Shown here one piece after another: positions 1 through 7,223 of a DNA stretch of 64,000 bases. Below the pieces are notes generated by a model. The model was not told where the DNA came from. It saw only the letters and a program-made list of their open reading frames with translations, and searched no databases. The position numbers and the translations under genes were made by a program. Positions within the stretch are counted from its first letter, which is position 1. Every line of letters begins with the position of its first letter. The DNA is taken from assembly GCA_017554145.1 (NCBI GenBank), contig JAFZIZ010000011.1, positions 1-64,000 on the forward strand. Reading direction: 5' to 3'. Source of the stretch: Prevotella sp. GTDB taxonomy: Bacteria; Bacteroidota; Bacteroidia; Bacteroidales; Bacteroidaceae.

Positions 1-573
1 GGGCAGACGATCTGCGAAGCTGACATGCTCTGCCTCCCATGCCTCTGTCTGCTGTGTGGACTGCATCTGAATTTGTTTCACCCAGTCACTTAATAGCGGT
101 TCAAGCTGCATTCTTCCTAAAAGGAAGCCGCCAATCATACCAAGCAGGATGCCGCTAACGACATAGATGGCTGTGACCTTCACGCCGAACGAGCCGAGAA
201 ACATGGCTACGGCTACTTCGTTGACCAACGGTGAGGTAATGAGGAAGGCGAAAGTTACACCCAGCGGTATGCCGCCTTTGACAAAGCCGATGAACAAGGG
301 GATTGACGAACAGGAGCAGAACGGGGTAATGGCTCCGAAGACAGAGGCCAACAGGTATTGCAGTCCATAGAGCCGATGCGTCATGAGATAGTTGCGCAGC
401 CGCTCAATGGGGAAATAGGCATTAACCACTCCCATCAACGCGCTGATGACAAAGAGCAGCAGCAGTATCTTCACCGAGTCATAGATGAAGAAGTTGAGGG
501 CAGAGCCGAGACCCGATGTGGCATCGAGTCCCAGCAATCCATAAGTAAGCCAGTCGGCCATTTGCTGTATCAT
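1..573 (-). CDS. ArsP/SO_0444-type permease, C-terminus beyond the window edge
   Basis: Inner-membrane permease of the predicted-permease family (PF03773) that contains ArsP, an exporter of trivalent organoarsenicals; related members are annotated as Cu/Zn exporters. The 191 visible residues hold several hydrophobic segments and the conserved cysteine-rich motif FCSCSSIPLF after the second or third segment, followed by a Gly-rich helix and a charged loop. The ATG at 573 overlaps the stop of the thioredoxin-like gene as ATGA, so the two are translationally coupled. It is the last visible gene of the ars-type operon. The 3' end is cut by the window, so total length and later membrane segments cannot be judged. 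Family assignment is firm; the arsenical substrate is inferred from neighbours. Confidence 0.85.
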   Translation of the reverse strand, partial: MIQQMADWLTYGLLGLDATSGLGSALNFFIYDSVKILLLLFVISALMGVVNAYFPIERLRNYLMTHRLYGLQYLLASVFGAITPFCSCSSIPLFIGFVKGGIPLGVTFAFLITSPLVNEVAVAMFLGSFGVKVTAIYVVSGILLGMIGGFLLGRMQLEPLLSDWVKQIQMQSTQQTEAWEAEHVSFADRLP

Positions 574-803
574 AAGCCAAGTGCCTTTCTGACATCAGCC
601 TCCGTCGGCACGCTGCCCTTGATTTTCACTTCGCCGTCAACGACAACAGCAGGAGTGCCCATGACGTTATACTCCATCACACGCATGATGTCAGTAACAT
701 ACTCTACGTTGGCATCAATGCCACTTTCGCTAACTACCTTGTTTACTACTTCGAGTGCCTTCTTGCAACGGCTACACCCTGAGCCCAAAACCTTGATTTC
801 CAT
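570..803 (-). CDS. Small thioredoxin-like redox protein (77 aa) of the ars operon
   Basis: A 77-residue protein of the small glutaredoxin/thioredoxin-like family (redox-active disulfide type). The active-site motif is CSRC at residues 10-13, and a cis-proline segment GTPAVV lies near residue 50. There is no signal peptide, so it is cytoplasmic. It lies 20 bp after the ArsG-like gene and overlaps the permease start by 4 bp. Such small thiol proteins commonly accompany PF03773 permeases and may deliver reducing equivalents or the metalloid. It could be the counterpart of ArsE of the arsEFG system, but I cannot confirm that orthology from sequence alone. Confidence 0.85.
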   Translation of the reverse strand: MEIKVLGSGCSRCKKALEVVNKVVSESGIDANVEYVTDIMRVMEYNVMGTPAVVVDGEVKIKGSVPTEADVRKALGL

Positions 804-823
804 AATTCTTGATCTTTAATTTG

Positions 824-1534
824 TTATAAATAAATGATGTAACATTCGTATAATCCTATCAGAATGAACAACACACCTACGATGATAGTTGCCCACCGTT
901 CAATGCCTTTCAGCCAGCCGTAGAATTTGCCTACCTTCTGCATGCTGAAAGCCAACAGCCAAGCGACAACAAGCACGGGCAAGGCGGTGGCAATGGCAAA
1001 GACCGCTGGCAGCAGGTAGCCCATCGTGGCTGTCGCTGACATGGGGATGAGCATTCCGAAATAGAACATGCCGCTCGTAGGACAGAAGGCCATGGCAAAC
1101 AACACGCCCAAAAGGAATGCTCCCCAGCCGCCACGCCGTTTCAAGCCATCGGCATGGCTGCCGTTGAAACCAAACTGAGGAAGGTTAAGTTTATCGCAAA
1201 AAAGCATTAGCAACCCTATTAGAATCAACGCAGGGCCAAGCAACATCTCTCCCCATGTACCAATGAATTTCTGAATGCCGAACATGGATGCGCCCTGTCG
1301 GATAATCAGTATCAGCAAAAGGCCCAAAACTGTATATGCTACTATGCGTCCTGCTGTATAGAGCAATCCGTTTAGGAACACATGGCGGCGGCTTTCCATA
1401 TCCTTGCCGATATAGCCGATGGCGGCGATATTTGTTGCCAGCGGACAGGGCGATATAGCCGTCAGCAGACCTAATATGAATGCTGTCAGCACGGGTGTCG
1501 AACTATTGTCGAGCAATGCCTGTAACCATTCCAT
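824..1534 (-). CDS. ArsG-like/CcdA-type membrane transporter (aromatic arsenical efflux family)
   Basis: A 236-aa polytopic inner-membrane protein with about six hydrophobic segments, related to the CcdA/DsbD membrane core. Two cysteine-proline motifs inside predicted helices are visible: SPCPLATN near residue 30 and AFCPTSGMFYF near residue 150. In CcdA relatives such cysteines pass electrons across the membrane. In the ArsG family they belong to an exporter linked to reduced aromatic arsenicals. It starts 4 bp after the upstream ArsF-like gene. The gene order arsF-like, arsG-like, thioredoxin, PF03773 permease supports ArsG rather than cytochrome c biogenesis. Substrate remains an inference. 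Confidence 0.8.
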   Translation of the reverse strand: MEWLQALLDNSSTPVLTAFILGLLTAISPCPLATNIAAIGYIGKDMESRRHVFLNGLLYTAGRIVAYTVLGLLLILIIRQGASMFGIQKFIGTWGEMLLGPALILIGLLMLFCDKLNLPQFGFNGSHADGLKRRGGWGAFLLGVLFAMAFCPTSGMFYFGMLIPMSATATMGYLLPAVFAIATALPVLVVAWLLAFSMQKVGKFYGWLKGIERWATIIVGVLFILIGLYECYIIYL

Positions 1535-1538
1535 AGCC

Positions 1539-1973
1539 TTACTTCAATGCTTGATTGACCTTCTCTGCTAAGCCTTTCTTGAAAACTTCTGGCTGAGTGC
1601 GTGAATGTCCGAAGGCAAACTCCGTCAGGTTCTCAGCCTTCTCCTTGCCACTTTTGTGCTGAACAAGGAATAACGACGACCACGTTACCTCGTATTTCTC
1701 CGCTATCCGGGCATTCTCCTTCTTTGAGATGTCTATCACGCGATAGACAACTTTTCCTTCCTTCATTTGCCTTTGGAACTTAGACTCCACCAGTTCTTTC
1801 GTGTTCTGCTCGATGGATCGGCACGTCACGCAACGCTGCTTGCCGTGGAAATAGAGTACTTCCACGAAATCCCTCACTTGTCCCGACTGTTCCTTAACGG
1901 TCACGGCGTTCGATTTCTCACCACAGGCCAGCAATATGAGGCTGACCATCATTAAAACTAATGTTCTTTTCAT
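1539..1973 (-). CDS. ArsF-family thiol lipoprotein (nitroreductase subunit-like)
   Basis: 144-aa exported protein. A hydrophobic N-terminus ends in a lipobox-like LLACGEKS, so it is probably lipid-anchored at the cell surface or periplasmic face. The mature part keeps a CVTC redox motif (RCVTCRSIE, near residues 53-61) in a thioredoxin-like context. This matches the family annotated as ArsF, a subunit implicated in reduction of nitrophenyl arsenicals such as roxarsone. It is the first structural gene after arsR and is tightly packed with the ArsG-like gene (4 bp). The family call rests on remembered motif and context; the enzymatic role is inference. Confidence 0.75.
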   Translation of the reverse strand: MKRTLVLMMVSLILLACGEKSNAVTVKEQSGQVRDFVEVLYFHGKQRCVTCRSIEQNTKELVESKFQRQMKEGKVVYRVIDISKKENARIAEKYEVTWSSLFLVQHKSGKEKAENLTEFAFGHSRTQPEVFKKGLAEKVNQALK

Positions 1974-2080
1974 TTTAAGCTACATTTATTGTTTGTTGTT
2001 TGTAGAACTACGAACATATAATATACAATAATCCCCTATAATGATATTATTTGATACTACTTCACTTATGTATTATAGGA

Positions 2081-2413
2081 TTACTTATTGCAACCGCAAT
2101 CTGATTTCGCCATTTCCTGGTTGAAGAACTCTTGAAAGAGCATCTTGGCCAACATCCAATTGTCACGGTTGATACAATACTTCACCTTAGGTATTTCTAT
2201 GGTTCCTTGTATCAGCCCAGCATCTTTCAATTCCGTCAGATGTTGTGAGACTGTAGCTTTGGCAATGGGCAGTTCTTCGTGTATGTCACCAAAATAGCAT
2301 TGTTCCTGCTTCGCGAGAAACTGCATAATAGCAATACGTGCAGGATGTCCCAAAGCTTTGGCAAATCGGGCTATCCGCTCCTGTTTCTCTGTATATACTT
2401 TCTTGTTCTCCAT
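2081..2413 (-). CDS. arsR: ArsR/SmtB-family transcriptional repressor of the ars operon
   Basis: A winged-helix regulator of about 110 residues starting at the Met before ENKKVYTEK. An in-frame upstream start at 2500 would place the N-terminus inside the promoter and operators, so the internal start is chosen. Helix-turn-helix: LPIAKATVSQHLTELKDAGLI; wing: GTIEIPKVKYCIN. Candidate thiol ligands are the Cys in KQEQCYFGDI and the terminal CGCNK; the classical ELCVCDL ligand motif is not present, so the metalloid-sensing site differs from E. coli ArsR. It leads the operon, and two 20-bp inverted repeats lie just upstream, consistent with autorepression. Confidence 0.9.
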   Translation of the reverse strand: MENKKVYTEKQERIARFAKALGHPARIAIMQFLAKQEQCYFGDIHEELPIAKATVSQHLTELKDAGLIQGTIEIPKVKYCINRDNWMLAKMLFQEFFNQEMAKSDCGCNK

Positions 2414-2430
2414 ACTGAAATGTCTGAATT

Positions 2431-2450
2431 TGTTCGCAAAGTTACGAACA
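2431..2450. promoter_or_regulatory. Proximal ArsR-type operator
   Basis: Imperfect palindrome TGTTCGCAAAGTTACGAACA just upstream of arsR. It contains the -7 box of the arsR promoter (TAACTTTG on the minus strand, plus coordinates 2437-2444), so occupancy would block transcription. Confidence 0.7.
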
Positions 2451-2468
2451 ATAATTCGAATACGCAAA
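2437..2468 (-). promoter_or_regulatory. arsR operon promoter
   Basis: Minus-strand Bacteroidota promoter: -7 box TAACTTTG (2437-2444), 20-bp spacer, -33 box TTTG (2465-2468). It lies between and within the two inverted repeats. Confidence 0.65.
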
Positions 2469-2472
2469 CATT

Positions 2473-2492
2473 TGTTCGTAAATTTGCGAATG
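2473..2492. promoter_or_regulatory. Distal ArsR-type operator
   Basis: Near-perfect palindrome TGTTCGTAAATTTGCGAATG with the same TTCGyAAA/TTrCGAA half-sites as the proximal copy. The two centres lie 42 bp apart, close to four helical turns. It sits just upstream of the -33 box. Confidence 0.65.
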
Positions 2493-2617
2493 ATTAACAT
2501 AATTTTTCAACAAACTAATATTTTTACTCTAAAAAGGATGAAATAACTTTATGTCATTTCAATAAAGTAAGCAATTAAAAAAAATGCATCTTTGTATATA
2601 CACCAATAATTCTCTTA

Positions 2618-4081
2618 TCACTCCAATAATCTCTGATACAACCGAACCTGCTTCTTGTCGAGATTCGTAATCCTTATCTGAACCTTGGTTGGACGTTCTA
2701 TATTCTCAGACAAAGACGAAAGGAGTGACGTTGTAACCTGTTCGACGTTTGTAAATCCAGAGTCCTCAATTACAAATATGCATTCACCGCTGATGAACGC
2801 CTCTCCGCGGATAAGATTATACTTCGACATCCTCTCAAAGGATTTACCGGAATCTTCGCGTTTGGTTATATCCTCGTTACTAAAGAAAATATAGTCAATA
2901 ACTTTTTCGTTTAATTCCCATGCCGGAGAGTAATCTATCTTGGTATATACTCTTGCCATCTTGTATGTAGAGTGGTTGAGTGCAAAGTCAATGTCACCAA
3001 GGGACGCACCGCATCCGTTCTGTGCTATCGTTGCCCATGAATGACGGAAGGAATACAGGCTGGCATGGAAGTCTGGCGAGACTTTCTTACAGATTTGGCT
3101 GATGCCTGCATTTACATTGGCATTGAATGAGTCTGATGTGCTTAGACGGTCTTGAAAGTCAAACAGCCAAGGAGATTCCATATCTTTGGACAAGTACTTC
3201 TCGAATGTGGGCTTTATAAATTGTGGCACCCTTATCTCAAAGTATGCATTATCTGAACGGGATTTACTTGTTTTTCTTCTGTTATAGTGGAAGATGCCAT
3301 TGTGATACTGACTCTTCTTCGCAAAGAATAAATCAATGCTATTGATACCACACATGCAGAAACTTATCAGCGCAACATCCTGCCCAAGTTCCTGAAGAGG
3401 ATGCGTAAATCTACTGAAGTCGGGAACAACGGCGAAGAACCTGCGAAGCATATTGGGGCTTATTGCTCTCTTGTTTGGTGTATCTTCCTTGGGGATTGTA
3501 ATCTTGGGCCAAGGGTTTGTGATTAACTGAATACCTCTTTCTTCATCGTTGTATTCCAACATAGCAGTTTTGTGAATCTGTCTGATGTTGATTGGGTATT
3601 TGTTTTTAGACCTTGCCGTCTGGGAAAGAGAGTCTATCCATCGGGAAAGGAATGAGTAAGTCAACTGTGAGAACATGATTTCATCACCACCTGCAAATTT
3701 CTCCAAACTATAAAGTGCCCACTTGTAATCACGTGAAGTCCTTTCCTGGCCTCTAGCTTTCATCTTCTCTATATGCTTACGAGCGTACATTGAGAACGAT
3801 ATACCATCTTTCCCTTTCTGAATATAGTCCACAATTTCCTTAACCGTCCAGTTCTGCGTGTCAATTCTATTCAGGATGTTGTAGTATCTAGCAATAACTT
3901 TGGAAGTCTGTTCCGCTACAAAAGGATCAATTACATCTTGTTTGTCCTTGCTCAGTCCCATGTCATCAACAATCCATGAAGTCCTGATGTATCGACTTTT
4001 GCGGTTTTGTGTAACTCGTATGTATACCACATACATTCCGTCCTTTCTTTGACGTAATACCTTTGCTTTGAAAAATGCCAT
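2618..4081 (-). CDS. Tyrosine recombinase (phage/conjugative-element integrase family)
   Basis: 487-aa site-specific recombinase. Residues about 1-75 resemble the N-terminal arm-type domain, 95-185 the SAM-like core-binding domain, and 215-400 the catalytic domain. Visible catalytic residues are Lys270 (RRKTSK), Arg346 in the YSFRHSW box, His370 (NHS) and the nucleophile Tyr379 (VYTK). The position of the first catalytic arginine is Cys244 (FCMCGINS); IntDOT of CTnDOT also lacks this arginine. About 85 residues follow the catalytic domain with no recognised family. The gene lies between the ars operon and ppdK, so it probably marks the end of an integrated element extending left. No relaxase or mobilisation gene is visible here. 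Confidence 0.85.
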   Translation of the reverse strand: MAFFKAKVLRQRKDGMYVVYIRVTQNRKSRYIRTSWIVDDMGLSKDKQDVIDPFVAEQTSKVIARYYNILNRIDTQNWTVKEIVDYIQKGKDGISFSMYARKHIEKMKARGQERTSRDYKWALYSLEKFAGGDEIMFSQLTYSFLSRWIDSLSQTARSKNKYPINIRQIHKTAMLEYNDEERGIQLITNPWPKITIPKEDTPNKRAISPNMLRRFFAVVPDFSRFTHPLQELGQDVALISFCMCGINSIDLFFAKKSQYHNGIFHYNRRKTSKSRSDNAYFEIRVPQFIKPTFEKYLSKDMESPWLFDFQDRLSTSDSFNANVNAGISQICKKVSPDFHASLYSFRHSWATIAQNGCGASLGDIDFALNHSTYKMARVYTKIDYSPAWELNEKVIDYIFFSNEDITKREDSGKSFERMSKYNLIRGEAFISGECIFVIEDSGFTNVEQVTTSLLSSLSENIERPTKVQIRITNLDKKQVRLYQRLLE

Positions 4082-4158
4082 AAATCTGTTTTATTAAAGT
4101 TAAACCTTATAATATATAATAACAAAAACAGATAAACGGCAGTATTCTTTTACCTATT

Positions 4159-4170
4159 GGCACACGGAAT
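4159..4170. repeat. 12-bp direct repeat also found in the ppdK 3' end
   Basis: GGCACACGGAAT occurs here, upstream of the integrase gene, and again at 4381-4392 inside the last codons of ppdK. It could be a remnant of an integration core site or chance; see findings. Confidence 0.35.
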
Positions 4171-4190
4171 AGACAAGCACATTTTGCGTA

Positions 4191-4239
4191 AAACACGTGC
4201 AGAATGTGTTAAACAAATGTTGATTTTCTGCACGTTTTT
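4191..4239. other. 14-bp inverted repeat between integrase and ppdK
   Basis: Arms 4191-4204 and 4226-4239 (AAACACGTGCAGAA against its complement, 13 of 14 matching) with a 21-nt loop. It could be a secondary terminator for ppdK or a binding site for the neighbouring integrase. Confidence 0.45.
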
Positions 4240-4271
4240 GCCTATTTTTGTATAATTGGAAAAACAAACAA

Positions 4272-4312
4272 AATTGGGATAAATCTTTAATTATAAAAGA
4301 CTTACCCCAATT
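4272..4312 (-). terminator. Rho-independent terminator of ppdK
   Basis: A stem of about 17 bp in the minus-strand transcript (arms 4295-4312 and 4272-4288). The only mismatches at DNA level become G-U pairs in RNA. It is followed on the minus strand by a T-rich tract (TTTTGTTTGTTTTT). It sits 25 bp downstream of the ppdK stop. Confidence 0.8.
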
Positions 4313-4337
4313 AACTAAAGTATCATTTCACCTTGTC

Positions 4338-7058
4338 TTATTCCTCCAGAGCGCCCTGTGCGGCAGCCAGACGTGCGATGGGCACACGGAATGGCGAGCA
4401 AGAAGCGTAGTTCATGCCAACCTTGGCACAGAACTTAACTGAACTGGGCTCACCACCATGCTCACCACAAATACCACAGCGGAGTTCAGGACGTACCTCA
4501 CGACCTTCCTTCACAGCGAACTTGATGAGACGACCAACACCTGTCTGGTCGAGAACCTGGAATGGGTCAACCTTCAGAATCTTCTTGTCGAGGTATACAG
4601 GCAGGAACGAAGCGATATCGTCGCGGCTGTAACCGAAGGTCATCTGAGTCAGGTCGTTCGTACCGAATGAGAAGTACTGAGCCTCTGAAGCAATCAGGTC
4701 GGCTGTCAGGGCAGCACGTGGAATCTCAATCATCGTACCAATCTCGAACTCAACTTCAAGACCGTACTCCTGGAATGTTTCCTTAGCAGCATACTGGATA
4801 ATCTCCTTCTGCTGCTTGAGCTCATTGATAGTACCAATCAGAGGAACCATAATCTCTGGCATCGGGTTCTTACCCTCCTTCTTCAGTTCGCAAGCAGCAG
4901 AGAGGATAGCCTTAGTCTGCATAGCGGTAATCTCGGGGAAGGTGATACCCAGACGGCAACCACGGTGTCCGAGCATTGGGTTGTTCTCAGCGAGTGAGTC
5001 AACACGACGCTTGATTTCCTCCAAACTTACGCCCATCTCCTTAGCCATCGTCTCCTGACCAGCCAGATCGTGGGGAACGAACTCATGAAGAGGAGGATCG
5101 AGCAGACGGATGTTCACGGGCAGACCGTCCATAGCCTCGAGGATGCCCTTGAAGTCAGCCTTCTGATAAGGCAGCAACTTAGCAAGAGCCTTTTCACGAC
5201 CTGCAACGCTGTCAGCGAGAATCATCTCACGCATAGCAACAATCTTCTGATCTTCGAAGAACATGTGCTCAGTACGTGTCAGACCGATACCCTTGGCACC
5301 GAAAGCGCGAGCCACCTGTGCATCGTGTGGAGTATCAGCATTGGTACGAACTTGCAACTTGGTGTACTTGTCGCAGAGGTCCATCAACTCCTTGAAGTCA
5401 CCACTCAGTTCAGCAGCCTTGGTAGGAACCTCACCTGCATAAACCTGACCTGTGGTACCATTCAGAGAGATGTAGTCACCCTCCTTATATGTTACACCGT
5501 CGATCTCGACAGTCTTATCCTTATAGCTTACGTTCAGAGCACCTACACCCGATACGCAGCACTTACCCATACCACGAGCCACAACGGCAGCGTGAGAGGT
5601 CATACCACCACGAGCAGTCAGGATACCCTCGGCAGCGGCCATACCAGCCAGATCCTCAGGAGAGGTCTCGATACGAACCAGAACTACCTTATGACCATTC
5701 TCGTGCCACTCCTTAGCGTCGTCAGCGTGGAATACAATCTGACCACAAGCAGCACCAGGAGAAGCAGGCAGACCCTGGGCAATAACCTTGGCAGATGCCA
5801 AAGCCTTCTTATCGAAGATGGGGTGCAACAGTTCGTCGAGTTTCTGAGGCTCGCAACGCATGATAGCAGTCTTCTCGTCAATCATACCCTCGTGAAGCAG
5901 GTCGATAGCAATCTTCACCATAGCAGCACCTGTGCGCTTACCGTTACGTGTCTGCAAGAACCAGAGTTTACCTTCCTGAACGGTGAACTCCATATCCTGC
6001 ATATCATGATAGTGGTGCTCCAGTTTGTCCTGAATACCATTCAGTTCAGCATAAATCTCAGGCATGGCCTCTTCCATAGAAGGATACTTGGCTACGCGCT
6101 CTTCTTCAGAGATACCAGCGCGCTCAGCCCAGCGCTGAGAACCAATCTTTGTAATCTGCTGTGGGGTACGGATACCAGCCACAACGTCCTCACCCTGAGC
6201 ATTCACTAGATACTCACCATTGAACAAGTTCTCACCATTGGCAGCATCACGACTGAAGCATACACCAGTAGCAGAGGTATCGCCCATGTTACCGAATACC
6301 ATAGCCATTACTGATACGGCTGTACCCCACTCGTCAGGAATACCTTCCATCTTACGATAGAGGATAGCGCGCTCGTTCATCCAAGAACGGAACACAGCGC
6401 AGATAGCGCCCCAGAGCTGTTCGATAGGATCATCGGGGAACTCCTTACCAGTGCGCTCCTTGATGGCTGCCTTGAACAGTTTTACCAACTTCTTCAGGTC
6501 GTCGACAGAGAGATCCTTGTCAAGAACAACACCACTCTCCTTCTTTACACCCTCGATAATTTCCTCAAATGGATCGATATCGGTCTTGTTGACGGGTTTC
6601 ATCTCGAGCACCACGTCACCGTACATCTGTACGAAACGACGATAAGAGTCGTAAACGAAGTGAGGATTGTTGGTCTTCTTCACCATACCCTCGGCCACCT
6701 CATCGTTCAAACCAAGGTTCAGGATGGTATCCATCATACCAGGCATAGAAGCACGGGCACCAGAACGAACGGAAACGAGCAGTGGATTCTCCTTGTCGCC
6801 GAACTTCGAGTTCATCAGCACCTCAATGTGCTTTACGGCTGCCATCACGTCGTCGTTCAGCAACTCCATAATCTTCTGCTGACCAACCTGATAGTACTCG
6901 TTACAACAGTCTGTTGTGATTGTGAAACCTGGAGGAACGGGAACCCCAATCAGGTTCATCTCGGCAAGGTTAGCACCCTTACCACCCAGTTCCTCACGCA
7001 TTTTTGCATTACCTTCGGCTTTACCATTACCGAAGAGATAAACTCTTTTTTGGCTCAT
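4338..7058 (-). CDS. ppdK: Pyruvate, phosphate dikinase
   Basis: 906-aa enzyme interconverting pyruvate + ATP + Pi and PEP + AMP + PPi, a glycolytic/gluconeogenic step in anaerobic Bacteroidota. Order: N-terminal ATP-grasp domain with GGKGANLAEMN near residue 27; central phosphohistidine swivel domain with GGMTSHAAVVARG; C-terminal TIM-barrel PEP/pyruvate domain with GHRGCRLGI and the catalytic-Cys segment CGICGEHGGEP near the end. Length is usual for the family. It is monocistronic, with its own promoter upstream and a strong terminator downstream. The 3' end carries one copy of a 12-bp repeat shared with the integrase side. Confidence 0.98.
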   Translation of the reverse strand: MSQKRVYLFGNGKAEGNAKMREELGGKGANLAEMNLIGVPVPPGFTITTDCCNEYYQVGQQKIMELLNDDVMAAVKHIEVLMNSKFGDKENPLLVSVRSGARASMPGMMDTILNLGLNDEVAEGMVKKTNNPHFVYDSYRRFVQMYGDVVLEMKPVNKTDIDPFEEIIEGVKKESGVVLDKDLSVDDLKKLVKLFKAAIKERTGKEFPDDPIEQLWGAICAVFRSWMNERAILYRKMEGIPDEWGTAVSVMAMVFGNMGDTSATGVCFSRDAANGENLFNGEYLVNAQGEDVVAGIRTPQQITKIGSQRWAERAGISEEERVAKYPSMEEAMPEIYAELNGIQDKLEHHYHDMQDMEFTVQEGKLWFLQTRNGKRTGAAMVKIAIDLLHEGMIDEKTAIMRCEPQKLDELLHPIFDKKALASAKVIAQGLPASPGAACGQIVFHADDAKEWHENGHKVVLVRIETSPEDLAGMAAAEGILTARGGMTSHAAVVARGMGKCCVSGVGALNVSYKDKTVEIDGVTYKEGDYISLNGTTGQVYAGEVPTKAAELSGDFKELMDLCDKYTKLQVRTNADTPHDAQVARAFGAKGIGLTRTEHMFFEDQKIVAMREMILADSVAGREKALAKLLPYQKADFKGILEAMDGLPVNIRLLDPPLHEFVPHDLAGQETMAKEMGVSLEEIKRRVDSLAENNPMLGHRGCRLGITFPEITAMQTKAILSAACELKKEGKNPMPEIMVPLIGTINELKQQKEIIQYAAKETFQEYGLEVEFEIGTMIEIPRAALTADLIASEAQYFSFGTNDLTQMTFGYSRDDIASFLPVYLDKKILKVDPFQVLDQTGVGRLIKFAVKEGREVRPELRCGICGEHGGEPSSVKFCAKVGMNYASCSPFRVPIARLAAAQGALEE

Positions 7059-7109
7059 ACGTTAGAAATGTATTATTATTAAATATTAAATTGAATTTCA
7101 ATAGTCCTG

Positions 7110-7141
7110 CAAAGATAATACAAAAAATTGAGTCATGCAAA
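7110..7141 (-). promoter_or_regulatory. ppdK promoter
   Basis: Minus-strand -7 box TATCTTTG (7110-7117), 20-bp spacer, -33 TTTG (7138-7141). Confidence 0.75.
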
Positions 7142-7154
7142 TTTTTAACCATAT

Positions 7155-7186
7155 TTTGGTTGAAAGAAAAAAAACAATTACCTTTG
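7155..7186 (+). promoter_or_regulatory. uxaB promoter
   Basis: -33 TTTG (7155-7158), 20-bp spacer, -7 TACCTTTG (7179-7186), 37 bp before the uxaB start. It is divergent from the ppdK promoter. Confidence 0.75.
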
Positions 7187-7223
7187 CACGACATAAAATG
7201 AACTATTTCATATAAAAAGAAAG

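Noticed and set aside
824-1534. Cytochrome c biogenesis protein CcdA
   Set aside because: The fold is similar, but the ars gene context and Cys-Pro motif arrangement favour the ArsG group. Kept as an alternative in the entry.
2414-2500. Extended N-terminus for ArsR from 2500
   Set aside because: It would translate the operators and the -7 box; the transcription start must lie downstream of them.
5070-6209. Long plus-strand open frame of 379 codons opposite ppdK
   Set aside because: It is fully antisense to a well-conserved gene, has low-complexity Thr/Leu/Ser composition typical of a mirrored frame, and no promoter or ribosome site.
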